A DNA stretch of 64,000 bases, taken from the NCBI GenBank assembly GCA_963793025.1, contig CAWBYL010000004.1, forward strand, positions 186,001-250,000, given 5' to 3'. The notes below the pieces were generated by a model. That model was not told the origin of the DNA and searched no databases. It worked only from the letters and a program-made list of their open reading frames with translations. The position numbers were made by a program, and so were the translations under genes. This DNA is from CAWBYL01 sp963793025. Its GTDB lineage: Bacteria > Actinomycetota > Acidimicrobiia > Acidimicrobiales > Acidimicrobilacustridaceae. Below, one piece after another: positions 9,192 to 16,728 of the stretch (its first letter is position 1; each line of letters starts with the position of its first letter).

Positions 9192-10183
9192 GCACTCCCG
9201 TGGCGACCCTCACCCTGCTCGGCGCCATCCCGAGTCCGAGCTCGAACACGCTCGGGCCCCTGCACATGTACGGGCTGATGATCGCTCTCGGGGTGGTCGC
9301 CGCCGTCGAGCTGGGTCGCTACCGCTGGCGGGCTCGGGGCGGTGACCCCGACGACATCTACGCCATCGCCTTCTGGGCGGTGCCCGCCGGTCTCATCGGC
9401 GCCCGCCTCTACCACCTGGCCACCGACTGGCGCACCTACCAGGGCCACTGGATCGACGCCCTGAAGATCTGGAACGGCGGTTTGGGCATACCCGGCGGTA
9501 TGGCCCTCGGGATCATCGTCGGGGTGATCGTGGCCCGCCGTCGCGGCATGCGCCTGCCGCCGGCCCTCGACGCCGTCGTCCCCGCCCTGCCTCTCGCCCA
9601 GGCCATCGGGCGTCTGGGGAACTGGTGGAACCAGGAGCTGTTCGGTCGGCCCACCGACCTGCCCTGGGGTCTGCACATCGACGTGGCCAACCGGCCCCTC
9701 GAGTACGTCACCTTCTCCACCTTCCAGCCCACGTTCCTCTACGAGCTGCTCTGGAACCTGGCGCTGTGCGGCCTGCTCATCTGGGTCGACCGCAAGCGGG
9801 TCCTGCGTCCCGGCCAGCTCCTGCCCATCTACGTGGGGGGCTACTTCCTCGGGCGGCTGTGGGTCGAGGCCCTGCGCAGCGACACCGCCAGCACCGTGCT
9901 GGGCCTGCGCATCAACATCTGGATCTCGATCCTCGGCATCCTGGCCGCGGCCGTGGTCTTCACCGTGCGGGGCCTGCACCGCCTGCCCGGCGACTCCGAC
10001 GAGCCCTACGACGACGGCCACCGCTGGTCGCCCCCCGAGGACGAGACCGAGGGCGACGCCGACGAGACCGTCGACCCCGAGGACGGGGAGCCCGAGGCCG
10101 CCGACCTCGCCACCACCGAGACCGGCGGGGCGGCGGTGGGGGGCGTCAGCGACGAGCCAGCGGGGGACCCACCGGAGGGGTGA
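9188..10183 (+). CDS. lgt: Prolipoprotein diacylglyceryl transferase
   Basis: Membrane enzyme that transfers diacylglyceryl from phosphatidylglycerol to the lipobox cysteine of prolipoproteins, the first step of lipoprotein maturation. About 280 residues form the multi-helix core; the Lgt signature GRLGNWWNQELFGRPTDLP (centre of the protein) is unmistakable, and HMYGLMIALG near the N-terminus matches the first helix. A hydrophilic acidic C-terminal tail of about 60 residues follows, common in actinobacterial Lgt. The TTG at 9188 overlaps the upstream stop; the in-frame GTG at 9200 is an alternative start. Its 3' end overlaps the convergent kinase-fold gene by 38 bp. Confidence 0.96.
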   Translation: MSTPVATLTLLGAIPSPSSNTLGPLHMYGLMIALGVVAAVELGRYRWRARGGDPDDIYAIAFWAVPAGLIGARLYHLATDWRTYQGHWIDALKIWNGGLGIPGGMALGIIVGVIVARRRGMRLPPALDAVVPALPLAQAIGRLGNWWNQELFGRPTDLPWGLHIDVANRPLEYVTFSTFQPTFLYELLWNLALCGLLIWVDRKRVLRPGQLLPIYVGGYFLGRLWVEALRSDTASTVLGLRINIWISILGILAAAVVFTVRGLHRLPGDSDEPYDDGHRWSPPEDETEGDADETVDPEDGEPEAADLATTETGGAAVGGVSDEPAGDPPEG

Positions 10184-11186
10184 AGTCCCAGGGCAGCTCG
10201 GGATCGAGCCCGTCAGCCAGGCGATCGAGGTGGCCGATGCCCCGCACGGTGCGCTCGAGGCGGTTGACCGGGTGGTGGGGCGACAACTCGTCGGCCGGCC
10301 GCGGCGGCGGGAAGCGAAGGAGCTCCTGCACGTCGTAGGCCGCGCAGAACAGACGCATGCGGTCCAGCTGGCGGGGGTGGCCGAACAGCTCCGGGTAGTC
10401 CTCGGCCAGCCAGTAGGGGACCTGGGCGTAGTCGCGCGCCAGGGTCACCGACTCGTAGTCCTCGGCCACGTGGAGGTAGGGGTAGGCGCAGAAGCGCAGG
10501 AGCACGTCGAGGTCGAGGTCGGTGGGTCCGCCCCGGGTCCATTCGAAGTCGAGCAGGGCGGTGATGGCCCGGCCGTCCCACAGCACGTTCTCGAAGTGAA
10601 GGTCGCCGTGGACGAGGTTGCGGGTGTCGAAGGGCTCGATGGCGCTGCGGGTGTCGTTCACCAGGTCGCGCACGCCGACGACCAACCTCGGGTCGACGAA
10701 GGGCATCTCGGTCAGGTCCGACAAGGCGGCGAGCAGTGGTTCGACGGCGTCGTGGCTCCGAGCGGCGAGGAGCTGGGGGGCGGCGTCGATCGGGGGGAGG
10801 TCGGGCGGGCACGGCACCTGGTGGAGGTGCTTCAGCAGTTCCGCCAGCTGGCGGGTGGCGCTGCGGCGCTCGCCGGTGGTGAGGAACGGCCAGCGACGGC
10901 TCAGGACGTCGCCGGGGCGACGGCGGACGATCAACCAGTCGGCGCCGAGCTCGCCGCCGTAGGCCACCACCTCGGGGTAGTTGACCTCGGGGGGCAGCTT
11001 CGGGCCGAGGAAGGCCTCGCGCCGCAGGCGCTGGTTCGGGCGACGATTGACCCGGATCACGTACTCGTCGCTCGTCCACACCTCGTTGGTGACGCTGTCG
11101 GCCCGTTCCAGCGGGATGGAGAAGTCGAGCTGGGCCTCGGCCAGGGCGCGCCGGGCCCGGGCCTCGGCGAAGGAGCTCCTGCTCAT
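10146..11186 (-). CDS. Aminoglycoside-phosphotransferase-fold (APH) kinase family protein
   Basis: A cytoplasmic protein-kinase-like phosphotransferase of 346 aa; the family includes antibiotic, choline and sugar kinases, so the substrate is open. The Brenner catalytic loop VHGDLHFENVLW and the Mg-binding LLDFEW (counterpart of DFG) are intact in the C-terminal lobe, about residues 190-220. The N-lobe has YVIRVNRRPNQRLRREAF, which carries candidate nucleotide-binding basic residues. The ATG is preceded by a possible 18-codon leader ORF whose stop overlaps it (ATGA). The 3' end runs 38 bp into lgt on the other strand. Confidence 0.88.
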   Translation of the reverse strand: MSRSSFAEARARRALAEAQLDFSIPLERADSVTNEVWTSDEYVIRVNRRPNQRLRREAFLGPKLPPEVNYPEVVAYGGELGADWLIVRRRPGDVLSRRWPFLTTGERRSATRQLAELLKHLHQVPCPPDLPPIDAAPQLLAARSHDAVEPLLAALSDLTEMPFVDPRLVVGVRDLVNDTRSAIEPFDTRNLVHGDLHFENVLWDGRAITALLDFEWTRGGPTDLDLDVLLRFCAYPYLHVAEDYESVTLARDYAQVPYWLAEDYPELFGHPRQLDRMRLFCAAYDVQELLRFPPPRPADELSPHHPVNRLERTVRGIGHLDRLADGLDPELPWDFTPPVGPPLARR

Positions 11187-11239
11187 CGGAGCAGCTCGGT
11201 CGTCCGACGAAAGCTCGAGATCTCGTCACTGGTGTGCAT
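11183..11239 (-). CDS. Possible 18-aa leader ORF upstream of the APH-fold gene
   Basis: An ATG with GGAG nine bases upstream opens an 18-codon frame (MHTSDEISSFRRTTELLR) whose TGA overlaps the ATG of the APH-fold gene as ATGA. This could be a translation-coupling leader. It is too short to judge by composition and may be chance. Confidence 0.3.
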   Translation of the reverse strand: MHTSDEISSFRRTTELLR

Positions 11240-11391
11240 GGTCGCTCTCTCCGTCGGCACCACCAGCGTCGCGCTTGACTGATCCAGACCGGGGAATCCC
11301 CGTTCGGGGGGATTACCGGGGCCGATGGGAGGGTTGACTCGCGGGTCCGGCACCGCGCCGGCCCGACCAGACCTGCAGGGGGACCCCACCC

Positions 11392-11880
11392 ATGGCGCTC
11401 TACGACGCTTCCATCGCCCAGCTCGACGGCACCGACATGGATCTGCACGATCTCGACGACAAGGCCGTGCTCATCGTGAACGTGGCTTCCAAGTGCGGTC
11501 TGACGCCGCAGTACGAGGGCCTGGTGCGGCTCCAGGAGCGCTATGGCGACCAGGGCTTCACCGTCCTGGGTGTGCCCTGCAACCAGTTCATGGGCCAGGA
11601 GCCGGGCTCGGCCGACGAGATCCAGACGTTCTGCTCGACCACCTACGGCGTGACCTTCCCTCTCACCGAGAAGGTCGAGGTCAACGGCGACGACCGTCAT
11701 CCGCTCTACGGCGAGCTCACCGAGGTCCCCGACGCCGCCGGTGAGGCCGGCGACATCCAGTGGAACTTCGAGAAGTTCCTGGTCGCTCCGGGCGGAGCGG
11801 TGGTGGCCCGGTTCCGGCCCACCGTCGAGCCCGAGGCGGCGGAGCTCGTCGCCGCCCTCGAAGCCACCCTGCCCTCCTGA
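11392..11880 (+). CDS. Glutathione peroxidase family (thiol peroxidase, Cys type)
   Basis: Reduces hydrogen peroxide and lipid hydroperoxides; in actinobacteria, which usually lack glutathione, the reductant is more likely thioredoxin or mycothiol. The 162-aa protein has the catalytic NVASKCGLT segment (Cys about residue 36, cysteine rather than selenocysteine), PCNQF (Gln about residue 63) and WNFEKFLV (Trp/Asn), the full catalytic tetrad. A second Cys in QTFCSTTYGV is the likely resolving cysteine. The ATG follows a GGGGGA ribosome-binding site by eight bases. It is divergent from the APH-fold gene. Confidence 0.95.
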   Translation: MALYDASIAQLDGTDMDLHDLDDKAVLIVNVASKCGLTPQYEGLVRLQERYGDQGFTVLGVPCNQFMGQEPGSADEIQTFCSTTYGVTFPLTEKVEVNGDDRHPLYGELTEVPDAAGEAGDIQWNFEKFLVAPGGAVVARFRPTVEPEAAELVAALEATLPS

Positions 11881-11915
11881 TCCAGGGACGGCCTGATCCC
11901 AGGGACGGCCTGATC
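11878..11915. repeat. Short tandem duplication at the glutathione peroxidase stop codon
   Basis: TGATCCAGGGACGGCC (including the stop codon) is followed directly by a second copy with one extra C, then by TGATC. It looks like a 16-17-bp slippage duplication. No hairpin is obvious. Confidence 0.6.
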
Positions 11916-11963
11916 GCGAGGAAGCCCCTGGTACCGGGCCGAGAGCTACGCCCGGTAGGGTGT

Positions 11964-11993
11964 TGGTGACACGTGGTGACCAATCGGTCACCA
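11964..11993. promoter_or_regulatory. Triple TGGTGAC half-sites upstream of the DEAD-box helicase
   Basis: TGGTGAC occurs at 11964-11970 and again ten bases on at 11974-11980; the second copy forms a perfect inverted repeat with GGTCACCA (TGGTGACC-AATC-GGTCACCA, 11974-11993). One-turn spacing plus the dyad suggests a protein-binding site or an RNA hairpin in a long 5' leader. A TAGGGT hexamer lies just upstream (11956-11961). Confidence 0.45.
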
Positions 11994-12082
11994 GGCGGCG
12001 CCGAGGCGTCGCACCATCGGTGCGGAGGCACCCGGCCGTCGGCCGGAGGACCGCACCCCGATCACCTGAGGCCCCGCCAACC

Positions 12083-13252
12083 ATGACCACCTTCTCCGAC
12101 CTGGGCGTCTCGCCCGACTTCGTCGCCGCGCTCGAAGCCATGGACCGCACGACACCGTTCCCGGTCCAGGCCCTCACCATCCCCGACGCCCTCGCCGGGC
12201 GCGATGTCTGCGGCAAGGCCAAGACCGGCTCGGGCAAGACCCTCGCCTTCGGTCTCCCCGTGCTGGAGCGGGTCAAGACGGCCCAGTCCCGTCGGCCCCG
12301 GGCCCTCATCCTGGTGCCCACCCGCGAGCTGTGCACCCAGGTCCGCGACGAGCTGGCGCCGCTCGGCAAGGCCCGTGGCGTCACCGTGTCCGCCGTGTAC
12401 GGCGGGGCCCGCATGGAGACCCAGATCAACCAGCTCGAGAAGGGCGTCGAGGTCGTGGTGGCCACGCCGGGGCGGATGATCGACCTGATCGACCGCAAGG
12501 AGATCTTCCTCGACTCGATCGACCAGGTCGTCATCGACGAGGCCGACCGCATGGCCGACATGGGCTTCCTCCCCCAGGTCGAGTGGATCCTGCGCCACAT
12601 CCCCGGCACCCATCAGACCCTTCTGTTCTCGGCCACCCTCGACGGGGTCGTCGACACCCTGATCAAGCGGTACCAGGCCGATCCGGTGATGCACGAGGTG
12701 GTCTCCGAGGAGGTCAGCGTCGACAAGATGCAGCACCGCTTCCTCGCCGTGCACGAGATGGACAAGGTGAAGGTGGCGGCGGCGATCGTCCGCTCCCAGA
12801 ACCGCACGATCATCTTCGTGCGCACCAAGCGGGCCGCCGACCGGGTCGCCTCCGACCTCCGTCGGGAGGGCGTCGAGGCGGCGTCGATCCATGGCGACCT
12901 GCGCCAGAGCCACCGGGAGAAGGCGCTGGCCGACTTCTCCTCCGGAAAGCTCGCCGCCCTGGTGGCCACCGACGTCGCCGCACGCGGCATCCACGTGGAC
13001 GACATCGAGACGGTGATCCACTACGACCCCTCCGAGGACGCCAAGGACTACGTCCACCGCTCCGGCCGCACCGCCCGGGCCGGGGAGTCGGGCGTCGTCG
13101 CCACCCTCATCCTCTGGAACGAGGAGCTCCCGGTGAAGCGGATGCTCAAGCGCCTGAAGATCGACCAGCCCATCGTCGAGGTCTTCTCGAACGACAAGCG
13201 GCTCGCCGATCTCGCCGCGTGGGACCCGCGCCAAGACGCCGCGGTGGCCTGA
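12083..13252 (+). CDS. DEAD-box ATP-dependent RNA helicase
   Basis: Unwinds structured RNA during ribosome assembly or mRNA turnover; cytoplasmic, 389 aa. Motifs in order are Q-motif region (FPVQALTIP), I (AKTGSGKT), Ia (PTREL), Ib (TPGR), II (VIDEADRMADMGF; here DEAD itself), III (SAT), V (ATDVAARGIHV) and VI (HRSGRTARAG). It stops shortly after the second RecA lobe, with no long C-terminal RNA-binding tail, so it is a minimal helicase. The ATG at 12083 is taken because the protein there starts with the standard F-x-x-LG element; an upstream in-frame extension is Arg/Pro-rich and non-conserved in type. The methylase gene follows by 8 bp. Confidence 0.95.
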   Translation: MTTFSDLGVSPDFVAALEAMDRTTPFPVQALTIPDALAGRDVCGKAKTGSGKTLAFGLPVLERVKTAQSRRPRALILVPTRELCTQVRDELAPLGKARGVTVSAVYGGARMETQINQLEKGVEVVVATPGRMIDLIDRKEIFLDSIDQVVIDEADRMADMGFLPQVEWILRHIPGTHQTLLFSATLDGVVDTLIKRYQADPVMHEVVSEEVSVDKMQHRFLAVHEMDKVKVAAAIVRSQNRTIIFVRTKRAADRVASDLRREGVEAASIHGDLRQSHREKALADFSSGKLAALVATDVAARGIHVDDIETVIHYDPSEDAKDYVHRSGRTARAGESGVVATLILWNEELPVKRMLKRLKIDQPIVEVFSNDKRLADLAAWDPRQDAAVA

Positions 13253-13260
13253 CCCGCCGG

Positions 13261-15105
13261 GTGGCGGCCATCTCACCGACTCCGGTCGCCACCGATCTCG
13301 GCACCGCGGCCCGATCCCTGGCTGTCCGCTCGGGCGTCGATCCCGACGCGCTGGGCGACCTGCTCCCGTTGCTGGGCCTGCCGGGCCCTGACGCGCCCGA
13401 GGTCGGAACGGAGCCGGAGGATCTCGACGCGCTGGCGGCCATCCACGAAGGGGCCCAGAGCGCACCCGACCGTCGGCGCCACGGCATCCACTACACCCCG
13501 CCCGATGTGGCGGCGACGGTCGTGGCCCTGGCCTGGACAGGGCCGTTCGACGGACCGCGGCGGATCATCGATCCGGCGTGCGGCGGTGGGACTGTGCTGC
13601 TCGCCGCCGTCCGCCGGCTCCGGTCCGACGGCCTCACGGCGGAGGAGTGCCTCGGGGCGATCCACGGACTGGACCGCGATCCGATGGCGGTCCAGGTCGC
13701 CCGCACCGGTCTCGCCCTCTGGGCGGCGGGGGAGGGCCTCACCGGCGACCCCCTGCGTCGGTCCGTGATCGCACTGGCCGGCCGCGTGGTCGTGGGTGAT
13801 GCCCTTCGCGACCGGTGGCCGGGCGGCGGTGGGCTGCACGCCGTTGTGGGCAACCCGCCCTTCGGGGGCCAGCTGTCTCGTTCCACCGCCCGGGACCCGG
13901 CGTCGGCTCGTCGGGCCGCCGACATCCTCGGAGGTCCGGCCGGCTACGCCGACACCGCCGGGCTGTTCCTCGTGCGGGGCCTCGACGCCGTCGTGACCGG
14001 AGGCCGGGTGGTGCTGCTGCAGCCGGTGTCGCTGCTCGGCAGCCACGGCGCCGCCGTCGTGCGGGCTCGGCTCTCCGAGCGGGGATCGCTCGAGCGGGTG
14101 TGGCTGCCCGGCTCCCGCGTGTTCGCCGCCGCCGTCGACGTCTGTGCCCCTGTTGTCAGCCGGCGTGATCCGCTGTCGGCACCCGCTGGCGGTCAGGCGG
14201 GATCGAGCGACGAGGGTGCGGTGGCGGTGAGCCTCGGACCGGAGGCCCGTCCGACCTCGACCGTCCCCGCATCCCGCTTGGCGTCGGCGGGCAGCTGGGC
14301 GCCCGTGCTGGCGGTGGCCACCGGAGTGCCCGCCGTGGACCTGCGCGGTCCGGGCCGTATCGGCGACCGGGCCCGGGTCTCGGCCGGATTTCGGGATGAG
14401 TTCTACGCCCTCGCTCCCTTCGTTCTCGACGAGCCCCCTCACGGGTCGGTCGGGGACGACCGTCATGCCCCGTTGATAACGGTGGGCCTCATCGAGCCCG
14501 GCCGGGTGGCGTGGGGCCGTCGGGCGACCCGGTTCGCGGGGCGCCGACGGACCGCCCCGGTGGTCGACGTGTCGGCGCTGCGCCGGTGGGCCGACGGCCC
14601 CGACGGGGATCGGCGCCTGGCGGCGTGGGCCGAGGCCCGACTCCGACCCAAGGTCGTGGTGGCCACCCAGACCCGCGTGGTCGAGGCCGCCGTCGATGAC
14701 GCGGGCACCTGGTGGCCCTCGGTCCCCGCCATCTCGGTGGTGGCCCACGCGGCCGACGACCAGGAGGAGCGGTGGCTGCTGGCCGCTGCCCTCACCGCGC
14801 CGCCGGTGACGGTGTGGGCGGCCGAGCGCACCGGGGGCACCGCGCTGGCTCCCCAGGCCATCAAGTTGTCGGCCCGGCAGGTCGCCGCCGTACCCCTTCC
14901 CGTCGATCGCGATGCGTGGACCGAGGGGGCCCGGCTCCTGCGAGCCGTGGCCGAGGGGGCGGCGGCGGGCGACGACGCCGGCGCCACGCGGGCCCTCGCC
15001 GCCGCCGGGGCGGTGCTGACCGCGGCCCACGACCTGGATCGCCGCGCCGCCGACGAGGTCCTGCGCTGGTGGGCCGTCCGCGCCGGCCTTTCCGACGCCC
15101 TCTGA
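13261..15105 (+). CDS. N6-adenine DNA methyltransferase, Eco57I/type IIG-like, no nuclease domain
   Basis: A 614-aa class I SAM-dependent DNA methylase. The motif X-like entry GIHYTPPDVAATVVALAW (about residues 76-93), SAM-binding motif I DPACGGGTVL (from residue 104) and catalytic motif IV NPPF (residues 198-201) are intact. The C-terminal 330 residues resemble a target-recognition region and contain no visible PD-(D/E)xK nuclease. The GTG start lies 8 bp after the helicase stop. A cognate restriction gene, BREX gene or specificity subunit is not visible nearby, so it looks like a solitary methylase, for epigenetic marking or a self-standing defence remnant. Adenine specificity follows from NPPF; the target site is unknown. 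Confidence 0.88.
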   Translation: MAAISPTPVATDLGTAARSLAVRSGVDPDALGDLLPLLGLPGPDAPEVGTEPEDLDALAAIHEGAQSAPDRRRHGIHYTPPDVAATVVALAWTGPFDGPRRIIDPACGGGTVLLAAVRRLRSDGLTAEECLGAIHGLDRDPMAVQVARTGLALWAAGEGLTGDPLRRSVIALAGRVVVGDALRDRWPGGGGLHAVVGNPPFGGQLSRSTARDPASARRAADILGGPAGYADTAGLFLVRGLDAVVTGGRVVLLQPVSLLGSHGAAVVRARLSERGSLERVWLPGSRVFAAAVDVCAPVVSRRDPLSAPAGGQAGSSDEGAVAVSLGPEARPTSTVPASRLASAGSWAPVLAVATGVPAVDLRGPGRIGDRARVSAGFRDEFYALAPFVLDEPPHGSVGDDRHAPLITVGLIEPGRVAWGRRATRFAGRRRTAPVVDVSALRRWADGPDGDRRLAAWAEARLRPKVVVATQTRVVEAAVDDAGTWWPSVPAISVVAHAADDQEERWLLAAALTAPPVTVWAAERTGGTALAPQAIKLSARQVAAVPLPVDRDAWTEGARLLRAVAEGAAAGDDAGATRALAAAGAVLTAAHDLDRRAADEVLRWWAVRAGLSDAL

Positions 15106-15156
15106 TCAGTCACCCTCGGAACCGACCGCTGATCCGATGCCCTACCTTCCATCCCG

Positions 15157-15339
15157 CTTCTGATGCGCTCACGACACGCTCGGGCACGCGAGATGCGCAT
15201 CGTTTCCCCGAGGTGGGCTTCTGATGCGCTCACGACACGGTCGGGCACGCGAGGTGCGCATCGTTTCCCCGAGGTGGGCTTCTGATGCGCTCACGACACG
15301 CTCGGGCACGCGAGGTGCGCATCGTTTCCCCGAGGTGGG
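15157..15339. repeat. Three tandem 61-bp repeats with nested dyads
   Basis: Units start at 15157, 15218 and 15279, exactly 61 bp apart, and differ at only two positions. Each unit carries GATGCGC early and GCGCATC later, able to pair around an inner CTCG/CGAG stem (the inner pair is weakened in unit 2). A fourth unit is not started: the sequence diverges after the first base at 15340. No protein family is encoded in either strand. The array lies between the methylase stop and the SAM riboswitch. Confidence 0.92.
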
Positions 15340-15384
15340 CATCGTCTGGTCGGGGGATGACCGTTTGACGGGTCGGGGCGGGGG

Positions 15385-15491
15385 CGGGCACCATGGCGCC
15401 CACATCACGAGTGGCCCGGTTCTCCGGGTCCGGCAACCTGGGGCGAACACCCAAGGTGCCAACCCGCTCACGGCGGGGATGCGGTGCCGGC
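15385..15491 (+). promoter_or_regulatory. SAM riboswitch (SAM-I/IV clan, variant type) upstream of metX
   Basis: The core runs from CATC (15403) to GATG (15478-15481), which pair as P1. ACGAGTGGCCCGG-ttct-CCGGGTCC forms a simple P2, then comes the hallmark CCGGCAACC, P3 (ACCTGGG with CCCAAGGT, one bulge), the hallmark GGTGCCAA, and P4 (CCCGC-tcacg-GCGGG). The order P2-GGCAACC-P3-GGTGCCAA-P4-P1 is that of SAM-I/SAM-IV aptamers; the short P2 with a SAM-I-like P4 points to the SAM-I/IV variant. It precedes methionine-biosynthesis genes, as expected for feedback repression by S-adenosylmethionine. Confidence 0.82.
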
Positions 15492-15525
15492 AGCGGTCGG
15501 CGCAACGAACTGTTCGAGGAGCACG

Positions 15526-16728
15526 ATGACCGAACCGACCCGTCGGGTGCCGCTGAGCGCCGACCCGCTGCCGGCCTCCGGGGCCTGGCGGCCGGGCGAC
15601 CCGGTCGGTCGCCGTCGGTTCACGTCCATCCCCGCCGATCGGGCCTTCGTGCTGGAGGGCGGCGGGGTCCTCCGAGGGGTCACGATCGCCTTCGAGACGT
15701 GGGGCGAGCTCGACGACGCCGCCGCCAACGCCGTGCTGGTGTGCCATGCCCTCACCGGGGACAGCCACGCTGCCGGCCCCAGCGGGCCCGGACATCCCAC
15801 CGCTGGATGGTGGGACGGGCTCATCGGTCCCGGTCGGGCCCTCGACACCGACCGCTGGTTCGTCGTGTGCGTGAACGTGCTCGGCGGCTGCCAGGGCACG
15901 ACCGGGCCGTCCTCGACGGACACGACGACCGGAGAGCGGTACGGGTCCCGGTTCCCGGTGGTCACCATCCGCGACATGGTCCGCACCCAGGCGGCGGTGG
16001 CCGACGACCTCGGCATCGCCCGGTGGCTCGCCGTCGTGGGCGGGTCGATGGGGGGGATGCAGGCCCTCGAGTGGGGCGTCATGTACCCCGAGCGGGTCCG
16101 CGGCATCGGTGCGCTGGCCACCACCGTGGCGGCCAGCGCCCAGCAGATCGCCTGGTCGAGCGTCCAGCGCACCTCGATCGTGCTCGATCCCCTGTGGCGC
16201 GGCGGCGACTACTACGACGCCGGGCCCGGCGACGGCCCTCACCTCGGCCTGGCCCTGGCCCGCGAGGCGGCGCAGATCACCTACCGGACCGATGCCGTGT
16301 TCGGTGAGCGGTTCGGACGCAAGCAGCTCGATCTGCTCGACGACCGCTACACCCTCTGGCAGCGCTTCGACGTGGAGGGCTATCTCGACTACCACGGGGC
16401 CAAGCTCGTCCGTCGCTTCGACGCCAACTCCTACCTGGTGATCAACCGGGCCATGGACCTCCACGACATCGGTCGCGGCCGCGGCGGCACGGAGTCGGCC
16501 CTCGCTCGGGTCCGGGCCCCGGTGCTCACCATCTCCATCGACTCCGACACCCTCTATCCGCCGTACCAGCAGGAGCTGATCCACCAGACGCTCCAGTCGC
16601 TCGGCCGAGAGGGCCGCCACGTCGAGATCCACAGCCCTGACGGCCACGACGGCTTCCTCCTCGAGGTCGACCGGGTCGGCGCGGCGCTGGTGCCGTTCCT
16701 CACCGACATCGAGAAGGCCGACCGATGA
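15526..16728 (+). CDS. metX: Homoserine O-acetyltransferase
   Basis: Transfers an acetyl group from acetyl-CoA to homoserine, the first committed step of methionine synthesis. The 400-aa alpha/beta-hydrolase fold has the nucleophile elbow GGSMGGMQALEW (Ser174), the Asp in SIDSDTLYPPYQQ and the His in SPDGHDGFLLE, a complete catalytic triad. The family motif ALTGDSHAAG lies near residue 75. The ATG has GAGGAG four bases upstream; in-frame upstream codons belong to the riboswitch leader. It overlaps the next gene as ATGA. Expression is expected to be controlled by the SAM riboswitch just upstream. Confidence 0.96.
   Translation: MTEPTRRVPLSADPLPASGAWRPGDPVGRRRFTSIPADRAFVLEGGGVLRGVTIAFETWGELDDAAANAVLVCHALTGDSHAAGPSGPGHPTAGWWDGLIGPGRALDTDRWFVVCVNVLGGCQGTTGPSSTDTTTGERYGSRFPVVTIRDMVRTQAAVADDLGIARWLAVVGGSMGGMQALEWGVMYPERVRGIGALATTVAASAQQIAWSSVQRTSIVLDPLWRGGDYYDAGPGDGPHLGLALAREAAQITYRTDAVFGERFGRKQLDLLDDRYTLWQRFDVEGYLDYHGAKLVRRFDANSYLVINRAMDLHDIGRGRGGTESALARVRAPVLTISIDSDTLYPPYQQELIHQTLQSLGREGRHVEIHSPDGHDGFLLEVDRVGAALVPFLTDIEKADR

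Noticed and set aside
13261..15105. BREX or other phage-defence island around the DNA methylase
   Set aside because: The protein is half the length of PglX, and no PglZ, BrxL, nuclease or specificity gene is near; neighbours are a helicase and methionine biosynthesis genes.
15157..15339. CRISPR array
   Set aside because: The three units are contiguous 61-bp copies without unique spacers, and no cas gene is present.
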